Shown piece after piece: positions 11,172-20,355 of a DNA stretch of 24,043 bases. The first letter of the stretch is position 1, and each line of letters opens with the position of its first letter. The stretch comes from Laetiporus sulphureus 93-53. Taxonomy: Eukaryota > Basidiomycota > Agaricomycetes > Polyporales > Laetiporaceae. The position numbers were made by a program, and so were the translations under genes. The notes beneath the pieces are model-generated. The model saw only the letters and a list, made by a program, of their open reading frames with translations. It searched no databases and was not told where the DNA came from. The stretch is from NCBI RefSeq assembly GCF_001632365.1, contig NW_024468511.1, forward strand, positions 391,500 to 415,542, written 5' to 3'.

Positions 11172-11829
11172 TGTCACGGCACGCCGATGACAAAGATAGA
11201 CAACCAAAATAAGGAGTCCCCTTGAGGGTCTCCTGGCTGATAGCCTACAGTGACGAGCTGTGGTGATACGACGTGCCCACTGACAAGGCCAAGTCGCTAG
11301 TCGCAAGGTAAGACTTACTGGCGAGGCGAGGGGCGCTATCACAAATGAGGATGATACTAGATATATAGCACACTGAGAGTGTCTGGTAAGACCCCTTTGT
11401 GATGGTAGTGGAGGACGAAGGAGAATAAGACTGAGGTCTCCTCCTCGTCTCGCTGGTCCTTATATACATGATTGCTATGCTACTGTACAGTACTTACCTA
11501 AGCGAGTCACATGCTATTCTACTGGTCAGTGCTACAATCGTACGACATGTCCCAATTATCCTGATTGGCTGCCTAATAATAACCCACGGAGATGGAGCTC
11601 CTCTTGAGCACGCAATATGGCGTCATGACGATTGCGACATATGACACCATGCCGAGGAGTTCGGTGTCACGTGACAATGCCGAGAGAGATCCGAAGGTCA
11701 TGTGACTAGATGCCTTTATCTTATCTCTCATTAGGTCACGTGGCTTCTTGTGCGACGAGAAATGATGAAAATAATATGCTTCTAATAGCATCGGCTTCCA
11801 TAATGACTTGTCAGGTAAAAACCGTGACA
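11172..11829 (-). repeat. LTR-A: long terminal repeat, 658 bp, minus orientation
   Basis: It starts TGTCACGG and ends CCGTGACA, so it has TG...CA ends inside an 8-bp inverted terminal repeat. It lies next to a purine-rich tract (11830-11841) and the end of a pol frame, so it is the 3' LTR of a minus-strand element. It matches LTR-B and LTR-C along the whole length but differs by about 65 positions from LTR-B (roughly 10%, hand count, including small indels). The TATA region reads TATATAAGG on the minus strand near 11466-11458, and the self-priming segment (complement of 11422-11433) is unchanged despite the divergence. The outer flank is CTGAG, a candidate 5-bp target duplication. Confidence 0.9.
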
Positions 11830-11841
11830 TCACCCCCTTCT
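11830..11841 (-). promoter_or_regulatory. Polypurine tract next to LTR-A
   Basis: On the minus strand the bases just before the LTR read AGAAGGGGGTGA, the expected primer for plus-strand cDNA synthesis. The same tract is conserved next to LTR-C at 20338-20350. Confidence 0.7.
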
Positions 11842-11847
11842 CAAGGT

Positions 11848-12450
11848 TCATCGTCCCGATGAGCCAAAGCCTTTGGCACCTCGTATGGTTCGCTTTGCGA
11901 GTGAACTATCTGCTTCAGAAATGATTCCTGGAGCATAACGTTCGCATATGAGTTGTGCGACACGGTCGCCTGTCCTGACCTCGAATGGTTTGCTGGTCAT
12001 ATTAACGAGAAGCACCTTGATTTCCCCTGTGTAATCTGGGCCAATTACCCCTGCTGCGACATCAATTCCTTTGAGGGCTAGCCCACTTCGGGAGGCCACT
12101 CGAATGTATGTCCACTTTGGGGGGGATCAACCACAAGTCCGGTGCCAATGAGCATCCTGGAGTGTGGAGGGATATCTACGTCCTGTATGGACTTGACATC
12201 CCAGCCCGCAGCTTCTGCAGAACCCTTGTAGGGTGCTCGGGCATTTGGATGAGTGCGGAAGAAGAACATGAATTCATCAGGGTGGTCGGACAGGGCAATT
12301 TTGTGCGCTTTGCGTGTTCGCGGCTTTGCTCTTGGAGCGTCTGGGTGTGTCTTGTGGAATTCCTCTACTTTGTCTTTGACATTTGTGAGGTTTTCCAGCA
12401 GTTCCCACGTATTGTTACTATAGTCGTAGTCTAACCATTTAACAAGATAC
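11848..12450 (-). pseudogene. Fragment X: end of Pol, chromodomain remnant plus dUTPase
   Basis: On the minus strand this begins inside a chromodomain (IKWLDYD ... NTWE..LEN), runs through a basic linker and enters a trimeric-type dUTPase, which in other organisms hydrolyses dUTP to dUMP. Motif 1 is AGWDVKS, motif 2 is SRSGLALK, motif 3 is GVIGPDYTGE, motif 4 is GDRVAQLI and motif 5 is RGAKGFGSSG, all in the right order. The frame is broken at a run of seven G (12119-12125): five would keep the frame, so there is a +2 change, and the two halves lie in different frames. In motif 3, Gly replaces the aspartate that is the usual catalytic base, and body Z keeps Asp there. The stop is at 11848-11850, followed by the purine tract and LTR-A. 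The fragment is cut at 12450 by LTR-B. Confidence 0.88.
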
Positions 12451-12536
12451 TGTCACGGTTTTACCTGACAAGTCATTATAAGAACAAAAGCTATTAAGGA
12501 GCATATCATTTTTCATCATTTCTCGTCGCACAAGAA

Positions 12537-12614
12537 GTCACATGACCTAACAAGATAAGATAATGAGGCATCCAGTCACATGACCTCGGATCTCTCTCGG
12601 CATTGTCACGTGAC
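12537..12614. promoter_or_regulatory. Three E-box-type palindromes in the LTR U3
   Basis: GTCACATGAC occurs at 12537-12546 and 12575-12584, and GTCACGTGAC at 12605-12614. In LTR-C two of the three sites read CACGTG, so the CACATG forms look like CpG decay of the same 10-bp palindrome. CACGTG is the known core for bHLH factors such as Pho4 and Cbf1. Binding here is inferred. Confidence 0.55.
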
Positions 12615-12812
12615 ACCGAACTCCTCGGCATGACATCATATGTCGCAATCGCCATGACACCATATTGCATGCTCAAGAGGAGCTCCGTCTCCGTGAGTTA
12701 TTATTAGGCAGCCAATCAGGATAATTGGGACAGGTCGTACGATTGTGGCACTGACCAGTAGGATAGCGTGTGACTCGCTTAGGTAATACTATACAGTAGC
12801 ATAGCAATCATG

Positions 12813-12820
12813 TATATAAG
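12813..12820 (+). promoter_or_regulatory. TATA box of LTR-B
   Basis: TATATAAG lies 32-33 bp before 12845/12846, the position where the self-priming complement begins. That spacing is right for an RNA polymerase II start. The motif is kept in LTR-A and LTR-C on the minus strand. Confidence 0.7.
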
Positions 12821-12844
12821 GACCAGCGAGACGAGGAGGAGACC

Positions 12845-12857
12845 TCAGTCTTATTCT
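12845..12857 (+). promoter_or_regulatory. Predicted transcript 5' end acting as self-primer
   Basis: TCAGTCTTATTCT here is the exact reverse complement of 13110-13122, just after the LTR. In fission yeast Tf1 the first 11 nt of the mRNA fold back on the primer-binding site, are cut off, and prime reverse transcription. The same segment is unchanged in LTR-A and LTR-C. Function is inferred from position and complementarity. Confidence 0.7.
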
Positions 12858-13107
12858 CCTTCGTCCACCACTACCATCACAGAGGGGTCTTACCAGACAC
12901 TCTCAGTGTGCTATACATCCTATTGCATCCTCACCTGTGTGATAGCGCCTCTAGCGTCGCCAGTAAGTCTTACTCTGCGAACAGCTACTAGGCCTCGTCA
13001 GTGGGCACATCGTATAGCCACAGCTCTTCACTGTAGGCTCTCAGCCAGGAACCCTCAAGGGGATTCCTTATTTGGTTGTCTATCTTTGTCATCGGCGTGC
13101 CGTGACA

Positions 13108-13122
13108 TTAGAATAAGACTGA
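13108..13122 (+). promoter_or_regulatory. Primer-binding site of body Y
   Basis: Two bases (TT) follow the LTR end, then AGAATAAGACTGA pairs with 12845-12857. The two-base gap fits integrase trimming of two terminal bases. The site does not start with TGG, so it is not a normal tRNA 3'-end match. Confidence 0.7.
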
Positions 13123-14257
13123 CCTTTTACGCCCCTACCAAGTGTCTAACACTGGTAGCCGCACATTTTCGCCCAGAGAAACATCCGCCCAGGGCAGGGC
13201 TTTTTCCACACCACTTCCTTCATACCACTCCACATCGCCTCTACCGCCTAAGCCGCTTCCTTCCTTCAAAAGGAACAGCGCTGCATCAACTGGCAAAGCA
13301 CCTCAAGTACACAACGGTATCATTCCGCCCAACGGACGCTACCACCCGTACCAACGAGATCCCCGTCACACTCATCGCCTAACTCAGGGGAATCTCGTTC
13401 GAGCAAAGCCCCCACAAGCTAGCTCACAAGGCATCACAGCTGAGCATGACCAACAAGAACGCAAGGTTAGCCTCTGGCTCGAAGGCATTCCAAAAGACGC
13501 GCTCACCCCATTCATTCCACCTCACCCCGTTCATCCCTACGCTACATTCCCCGCCATTGACGTCCTCAATTTCGCACTCTCAAAGAGCTATCACCCTCGC
13601 GGAATTCACGAAAATCCTAAAGGAACTCTCCCCGAGAACATCGCACCAACTGTATACGCTACTATTCAGCGATACAAAGTCTTGCAGCAGCCACATATTG
13701 CGGCAAAGTTCACAGAGGAGTAGTTACAGTGTCGAGACAGAATTCTTCGACATCTATCAGTGATAAACGAGCGCATCGGAGCAGGACACGATTTCACATT
13801 CGTCGATAGGCGCATCGCTATCAAGCTTTGCGTAGGACTAGGGAAGATTTCCTTCAAGGGGATCAATAAGGAGCAGGAGCGCGTAGGAAAGGAGATAGTA
13901 AAGTTTGAGAAGGAGTCGTGCTACTGGCCTTACTAGGACCAGTAATAATTTTGTATGCCAAGATACGCAATCGGCTTTATATACGAGAACTATATCGTGG
14001 ACTTCTATCGTCCGGCGCAGAGACAGCTAACAGTCATCTGCACCGCGTATTTCATCTATCAACCTCTCGTCACCAATTGGCAACAAGTACTCTACCACTA
14101 CACGGTACAAGTACACGGCTACACCACCTACTCGGCACCATTCCGGCTCATCCCTGATCTTGAGAAAGAGCGAGAATATTGGCACTACCGAGCTGAAGCT
14201 CTACGAGAGGAGTTAGAAGAAGAAGGACTCATCGAGGAGAACCCCGAGCCCTTCTAA
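13112..14257 (+). pseudogene. Decayed leader ORF between the primer-binding site and gag, unknown function
   Basis: One reading frame can be followed from 13112 to a TAA at 14255-14257, about 380 codons, broken only by a TAG at 13721-13723 and a cluster of stops around 13930-13950. The first part is Ser/Pro/His rich; the middle has a Lys/Glu-rich helix (NKEQERVGKEIVKFEKES); the last 100 residues are aromatic-rich and end in an acidic helix (REELEEEGLIEENPEPF). I do not recognise it. No early ATG lies in this frame, so it might start at a non-AUG codon, be spliced, or be partly read in another frame (an overlapping ATG frame runs 13446-13763). It could be an additional ORF of this family, a captured host fragment, or chance. 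Confidence 0.45.
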
Positions 14258-14324
14258 GGCTGAGAATCGATCGATTAACACATTGTCCGTCACATCATTC
14301 CCATTATCCTCGACATCGATCCCC

Positions 14325-15710
14325 ATGTCTCAATACAACCTTGAAGGTGTTTCGTTCCCCGGAGAACACACAATGAGTGAGCCTGCTGACCCCTGGAGGA
14401 GTCAGGCCACTTCCACATCATCTGAAACAGGACCAGCTGCCCCTGCTGAAGAACCACACAACAGCAGCACACCCAAGGTGTCGGGAGTAGTCAGAAACCT
14501 GTCGCCCACTACCCTGCCAGCATTCTCCACACCTCAGACTTGGGAATGGCAGGGAGTCCCTTACGCAACCATTGAGGAAGCTGCCAATGCTGCTGCACCC
14601 AACACCATTCCAAACGACGTTAAGGAATGGGTAATGAACGTAGTACGATCATTTGTCATGAGAGACGTTGTAAGCTCGTACGAGGCTTTACGTCAAAAGA
14701 TGGATGAGCGTCACGAGCGCACTGTGGCCTCATTGGAAGATGAAGTACTGGCTCGAATTCACGTCGAAATAATGGCAGTAGAAATACGAGACCAGCTAAA
14801 AACTGCAAGAGCCCAGATCGGCACCCTCTCTGCCGACAACGAACGGCTCATCAAGGCAAACAACAGTCTGACACTCGAAGCCCAAGCAATTCGCAAGGAC
14901 TTCGAAGACTACAAAAATGAGATAAAGGGTCAGATGGACGCCCTTTACGGCAACATGGTCGCCCTGAAGGAGGCTCAGGAAAAGACCACCACCTACATCG
15001 TTGGCTTAGAGTCCCGACTCAATAATGCCATCATCAATGCGCCCTCCACAGGTATCCTACCACCGGCCGGTCAATTCAGTCAGTCGCCCCACCGAATCAA
15101 GCTCCCCGATCCTCCCAAGTATTCGGGAAGAAAGTCGTCGGAAAACTTTGAAACTTGGTTCATGAACCTGCTCATCTGGCTCGATTATAACCATTTTACG
15201 GACGACAAGGACAAAATTCGGCAAGCCAACGCGCATCTGGAAGGCGGAGCCGCTCTATACATGAAAGAGTACGCAATCAAGCTCGCCTCCGGACAAGATG
15301 TTGGTACATGGGCAGAATACACCAGGAAACTGGAAATGGCATACAAGACGCTTGACCCCAAGCGCACGGCACAATCCCTGCTAGATGCACACTGCGCAAT
15401 ACGCCACAAAACGATGATTGCCTTCGCAGAGAATTTCAGGGCTTACGCTCCCAAATCAGGATACTCTGATGAAGATCTAATCGTCAAAATCAGGGAACAA
15501 CGGTCGACCCACATTCAAATGGTCATGTCGGTAACGGAGACTTTGGACCCCTCGAAGATTCCAACCACCTGGATGGACTATCTCGAGTTCTGCCTGGAGA
15601 TAGAAATCAAACATCTCCAACAAATGACGGGAAACAAGTCTACTGGACAGACCGCGACGACCAGGGCAACCGCTCCCAAGGACCCTAACGCAATGGACAC
15701 AAGTGCATGA
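14325..15710 (+). CDS. gag: Retrotransposon Gag (capsid), C-terminus cut by a stop
   Basis: 461 residues from the ATG at 14325, chosen because the frame further upstream has no ATG. Residues 1-60 are Ser/Pro rich. Residues about 165-255 are a long coiled coil with heptads (QLKTARAQIGTLSADNERL onward). Residues about 273-440 fit the Ty3/gypsy Gag capsid fold: a PPKYSG entry, a Trp-rich ETWF..LLIWL segment, ALYMKEYA, then helices ending EIEIKHLQQMTG. In related elements Gag forms the cytoplasmic particle that packages the RNA. A TGA at 15708-15710 ends the frame, but it continues in the same frame into a cysteine-rich knuckle, so the stop is probably secondary; CGA to TGA at a CpG would explain it. 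Confidence 0.85.
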   Translation: MSQYNLEGVSFPGEHTMSEPADPWRSQATSTSSETGPAAPAEEPHNSSTPKVSGVVRNLSPTTLPAFSTPQTWEWQGVPYATIEEAANAAAPNTIPNDVKEWVMNVVRSFVMRDVVSSYEALRQKMDERHERTVASLEDEVLARIHVEIMAVEIRDQLKTARAQIGTLSADNERLIKANNSLTLEAQAIRKDFEDYKNEIKGQMDALYGNMVALKEAQEKTTTYIVGLESRLNNAIINAPSTGILPPAGQFSQSPHRIKLPDPPKYSGRKSSENFETWFMNLLIWLDYNHFTDDKDKIRQANAHLEGGAALYMKEYAIKLASGQDVGTWAEYTRKLEMAYKTLDPKRTAQSLLDAHCAIRHKTMIAFAENFRAYAPKSGYSDEDLIVKIREQRSTHIQMVMSVTETLDPSKIPTTWMDYLEFCLEIEIKHLQQMTGNKSTGQTATTRATAPKDPNAMDTSA

Positions 15711-16125
15711 ATCGCCCATGAGTTATCCCCGGAACAGGACAGATGGCTGGCAAACAAACTATGTTTGTTTTGCGGAAAGCACACCTATGAACGAGGAAAG
15801 CGGTGTCCCTCCCCCAAGCCTGAATACAAGGGCAAGCGGTTTCAGACACGAGCCGCCCCGAAGCAAGGGCAAGGCGACAAACGTGCAGCAGGTGGAAGAA
15901 GAAAGTAGCACGGGCTCATCAGCTCAAATTGCGGCACTGGAACAAGCAATTGCTGCACTTCGTGGGATGAGCACAACGACGACTACACCACCGTCCAGCA
16001 AGGGCAAAGGCAAGGTGAAAAGCACGGGCACAAAATCAACGGCATCGGCATCCACGGCAAAGGACACCAATGCGAGAATCGTCGAGCTGGACGAATTCTC
16101 TGAGGATTTTCATTACGAAGTGTAG
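15711..16125 (+). pseudogene. Gag nucleocapsid and Gag-Pol linker, frameshifted
   Basis: Right after the gag stop, the gag frame reads a basic segment with a cysteine knuckle at 15762-15806, CLFCGKHTYERGKRC, spaced CX2CX2HX7C, unlike the usual CX2CX4HX4C. This frame stops near 15909. A second frame, +1 relative to gag, carries a Gln/Glu/Ala helix (AQIAALEQAIAALRG) and a Ser/Thr/Lys linker to the TAG at 16123-16125, and pol then resumes in the gag frame. The ancestor probably had one gag-linker-pol frame, or a programmed shift, later spoiled by indels. RNA binding by the knuckle is inferred from family knowledge. Confidence 0.6.
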
Positions 16126-16166
16126 ACGAATCTGGTGTCACACTTCAGGACAATTGTATTAGTACC

Positions 16167-19100
16167 ATGAGAACGAATGTACCTAGCGACTATCTATATA
16201 TTGCATCTGCAGGTTTTTCTAAACATTCGATCGAATTGCCGATAAGATTCGTATCACGGGAAATCCAGACGACGGCACTATTGGATTCTGGAGCATTCTC
16301 TTGCTATATCGACCAAAGATTCGCTGAGAAGCACGGGTTTAAGATGATACCTCTAAACCATGAAATCCGAATCCTCAACGCAGACGCCAGCCCCAACAAG
16401 GGTGGCGCAATTACTCATCGTGTAGTCACAAACATCTTAATCGGGGGGCACCGATCAACTGAGAGTTTGCTCGTCACAAACCTTGGATGCATGTCAATGA
16501 TCCTTGGCATGAAATTTCTACAAGAACACAATCCCCGAGTTGACTGGGAACACAGAGAGGTCATGTTCTCAAGGTGCAGACACACGAGAAATCAACGAGT
16601 CAAAGTATGCGAAGAAGAAGTCAACCTTCTATCGCAACCTCGACTCGAAGATGAGACAATTCTTCCCGACGTACACATGGATGACGGGTGGGATCAGGAA
16701 GATAACTTCATCAATTGGATAGACTTGCAAGACCAGGATCTTCGTAACATGGTGCACGACATCCTAGGTATAAGCAAGAAGGTGAAGGAGCATTTGGTAG
16801 AACAGCTGGCAGAAGAGACACAGGACAAAGAATATTGGTCCAAGTTCGTCCCTCCAGAATTTCATCAATTCGGAGATGTGTTCTCGAAGAAGAGCTCGGA
16901 AAGAATGCCGACGCGTAAGCCCTATGATCACGCAATTGATCTTGTCCCAGACACGGCAACCCCGAGACTGGCAAAAGTATACCCAATGTCTTTACGAGAG
17001 AAGAACTCGCTCGACGAATGGATTGATGGCGAACAAGCCAAAGGCTATATTCGACCGTCTAAATCCCCTTACGCCGCCCCAGTATTTTTCGTCAAGAAGA
17101 AGGATGGCTCTCTTAGACTTGTCCAAGATTACAGGGCATTAAACAGTGTCACCAAGAAGAACAAATTCCCACTCCCTCGAATCAATGACCTTATTGACGG
17201 ACTCTCAAGGGCTAGCATATTTACTACACTAGACCTGAGATGGGGGTACAATAATGTACGCCTTCACAAGGGAGATGAGGAAAAAGCAGCGTTCATTACT
17301 CATAGAGGGTTATTTGAACCCACTGTAATGTACTTCGGATTCTGTAATGCTCCTAGCACTTTCCAGGCCATGATGAACGACGTCCTAGGCGATCTCATCC
17401 GCACGGGAAAAGTGGCAGTCTATATAGATGACATCATCATCTTTACGGATAACCAGGAAGAACACGACCGCCTGACCAAAGAGGTTCTACAACGACTCCG
17501 AGACAATGACCTGTTTGTGAAACCAGAAAAGTGTCACTTCGCAACCACTTTCGTCAAGTTTCTCGGACTCATAATATCAAAAGGGTCGATACAGATGGAT
17601 TCAGAGAAGGTCGACGGCGTGCTCAAATGGCCGGTGCCCACCAAGGTAAAGCAAGTACAAGCATTTTTTGGTCTGGCAAATTTCTATCGACGATTCATCA
17701 AGGATTTCGGATCGATGACCCGACCCTTGACTCTATTAACACGTAAGGACGCACAATGGAAATGGGAAGAACCTCAACAAAAGGCATTCGAGGCCCTCAA
17801 AACTGCTTTCACTTCCGCCCCAATCCTAGCACTCCCCAACACAATCCGTCCCTTTAGATTAGAAACAGATGCCTCGGACTTTGCCACAGGCGCAGTCCTT
17901 GAACAGTTGGGAGAAGATGAACTCTGGCATCCTGTCGTCTATTACTCTAAGTCACTCAATGAACACGAGCGCAACTATGAGATCTACGACAAGGAAATGC
18001 TAGCCATCATTCGGGCATTAGAAGAATATAGGCAATACTTTGAAGGACACCCGCACCCGGTTGAGATCTGGTCGGATCACCTCAATCTTACCTATTTCTG
18101 ACAAGCTCAGACACTGACCAGACGACAAGCACGTTGGTCACTTTACCTTACACATTTTAACTTCATTCTCCGTCACCGCTCCGGAAAGACGATGATGCGT
18201 GTCGATCCTCTGTCCAGGAGGCCAGATCATGAGAAGGGGGTGAGCAATGACAATTCAGGGTGAACTTTGCTTCGGCCTGAATATTTTGCCATCCACGCGA
18301 TCTCAGCCACTCATTCCTCCGAAGTTGATGATGCAAAACTTCTAGAAAGAGTGAAATCGACACTACAAAACGATGAAATGACCAAAGGTTACCAGCACCT
18401 ACTAAAAACTGGCAAGCGAGAGTTCGGAAAAGACCTCCAAGAGTGGAACTTCGAGCATGGATTGCTGCTCAGAAGAGGAAAGGTCTACATTCTAAAAGAC
18501 TCTGCGCTGCGGAATGAGCTGGTCAAGCTGCACCACGACATCTCCACGGCCGGACACCCCGGATGATGGAAGACACAAGAGCTGATTAGCAGGAATTACT
18601 GGTGGCCAGGGCTCACCATTGATGTCAAGAAGTACGTCCAAGGCTGCGTAACATGTCAGAGAAACAAGACAAGCAAGCAAAAGCCTTATGGACTGCTACA
18701 ACCCAACCCAGTACCAGAGGGGCCTTGGGAAATGGTTACCTGTGACCTGATCACACAGCTACCACCAAGCCCAGACCACAGGGGAGAAAAGAAGACTGCC
18801 ATTTTGGTAGTCGTCGACAGGTTCACCAAACATGCACACTTCTACCCAGTAGACGACATGGTGACAACATCTCAAGTAGCATCGATTTTCTATACTGAAG
18901 TATTCAAACTCCACGGAATTCCCTGGCAGATCATATCCGATCGAGGCACACAGTTCTCAGCCAAACTATTCCAGGAGTTCTGTCAGAAACTTCATATCAA
19001 ATCTACGATGTCTACTGCTTATCACCCTGAAACGGACGGACAGACCGAGCGAGTCAACCAAATTCTGGAGCAATATCTACGCATGTATTGCAACTACCGA

Positions 19101-19680
19101 CAAACTGACTGGGCCACATTACTGCCCACAGCGGAATTTGCATATAACAACCAAGCTTCCGAATCAACAGGTCTATCTCCATTTTTCATTGAGCATGGTC
19201 GACACCCCCGCATGGCACCAGATGTACAGGAAGGGATACAACATCCATCTCTGGAACACTTATTCCACAACCGCGATCAAGCACAGGAACAAGCACGTGC
19301 CGCTCTGTCACTAGCAGCAGAAAGGATGAAATGGTATGTCGATCTCAAAAAACAGGATGTCCCTTTCAAAGTAGGAGACGAAGTGCTCATTCGAGGAAAA
19401 GATCTCCATGTAAAGGTCAAAAGTCAGAAGCTTGCGACTCAGAACTATGGACCATTCAAAATCCTCGAAAAGATCGGAACCGTATCTTTCAAGCTGCAAC
19501 TATCAGCGGACATGAAGCTGCATCCAGTGTTTCATGCTTCTAAGCTTATAATGTTCCATCAAGACTCTATCCTGGGGCGCGTACCTCCCCCTAACCCTCC
19601 AATCATCATCAATGGAGAGGAAGAATGGGACGTAGAGGACATCCTGGATTCGAGAGTTAGGTACAACAAAACCCAGTATC
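16167..19680 (+). pseudogene. pol: Body Y Pol: protease, reverse transcriptase, RNase H, integrase, broken chromodomain
   Basis: One frame runs from 16167 to 19680 with three TGA codons at 18099-18101, 18261-18263 and 18564-18566. Order: aspartic protease (LLDSGA, Asp40); reverse transcriptase with [22 protein letters not shown] and the catalytic YIDD near residue 423; RNase H (LETDASDFATGAVL, then KEMLAIIRALEEY); integrase with an HHCC zinc finger, then catalytic Asp in TCDLITQLPPS, Asp in ISDRGTQFSA and Glu in DGQTERVNQILEQYL. A GPF module (YGPFKILEKIG) and the start of a chromodomain (WDVEDILDSRV) follow, making this a chromovirus-type Ty3/gypsy element. Z has CGC, CAA and CGA at the three stop positions, consistent with CGA to TGA decay. 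The frame is cut within the chromodomain by LTR-C after GTATC. The missing end matches fragment X in kind. Confidence 0.92.
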
Positions 19681-20337
19681 TGTCACGGCACGCCGATGAC
19701 AAAGATAGACAGTCAAATAAGGAATCCCCTTGAGGGTTCCTGGCTGAGAGCCTACAGTGAAGAGCTGTGGCTATACGACGTGCCCACTGACGAGGCCTAG
19801 TAGCTGTTCGCAGAGTAAGACTTACTGGTGAGGCTAGAGGTGCTATCACACAGGTGAGGATGCAATAGGATGTATAGCACACTGAGAGTGTCTGATAAGA
19901 CCCCTCTGTGATGGTAGTGGTGGACGAAGGAGAATAAGACTGAGGTCTCCTCCTCGTCTCGCTGGTCCTTATATACATGATTGCTATGCTACTGTACAGT
20001 ACTACCTAAGCGAGTCACACGCTATCCTACTGGTCAGTGCCACAATCATACGACCTGTCCCAATTATCCTGATTGGCTGCCTAATAATAACTCACGGAGA
20101 CGGAGCTCCTCTTGAGCACGCAATATGGCATCATGGCGATTGCGACATATGATGTCATGCCGAGGAGTTCGGTGTCACGTGACAATGTCGAGAGAGATCT
20201 GAGGTCATGTGACTGGATGCCTCGTTATCTTATCTTGTTAGGTCACGTGACTTCTTGTGCGACGAGAAATGATGAAAAATGATATGCTCCTTAATAGCTT
20301 TTGTTCCTATAATGACTTGTCAGGTAAAACCGTGACA
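19681..20337 (-). repeat. LTR-C: long terminal repeat, 657 bp, minus orientation
   Basis: It reads TGTCACGG ... CCGTGACA on the plus strand and is the reverse complement of LTR-B, with 18 differences and no indels by hand count. Its inner (U3) end abuts the polypurine tract and dUTPase stop of body Z, so by position it is a 3' LTR on the minus strand. Its outer (U5) end is joined to GTATC inside the Y chromodomain. It is much closer to LTR-B (about 2.7% different) than the Y and Z pol frames are to each other (about 12% over a 300-bp sample). Confidence 0.93.
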
Positions 20338-20350
20338 TCACCCCCTTCTC
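20338..20350 (-). promoter_or_regulatory. Polypurine tract next to LTR-C
   Basis: GAGAAGGGGGTGA on the minus strand, identical to the tract beside LTR-A. It is part of a stretch of about 46 bp after the LTR that is the same in X and Z, a possible recombination site. Confidence 0.7.
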
Positions 20351-20355
20351 AAGGT

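Larger units (their letters stand above)
12451..13107 (+). repeat. LTR-B: 5' long terminal repeat of body Y, 657 bp
   Basis: It begins TGTCACGG and ends CCGTGACA and is followed by a primer-binding site and a gag-pol body, so it acts as a 5' LTR. Compared with LTR-C in reverse complement I count 18 differences and no indels over 657 bp; 17 are transitions, many at CpG sites. That is about 97.3% identity, far closer than LTR-A. The U3 part carries three GTCAC(G/A)TGAC palindromes, a TATA box at 12813-12820, and a transcript start expected near 12845. The base just outside is C of GATAC (12446-12450), inside fragment X. Confidence 0.93.

Noticed and set aside
12119..12125. Programmed frameshift at the G-run in the dUTPase
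   Set aside because: X and Z are shifted at different runs and by different amounts, which fits random slippage.
13108..13125. tRNA primer-binding site
   Set aside because: The site does not begin with TGG and matches the LTR's own transcript start over 13 nt instead.
12451..20337. Simple nest of three independent insertions X, Y and Z
   Set aside because: Not excluded, but it needs two insertions at the identical nucleotide in the same relative orientation and does not explain why LTR-C matches LTR-B far better than Z pol matches Y pol.
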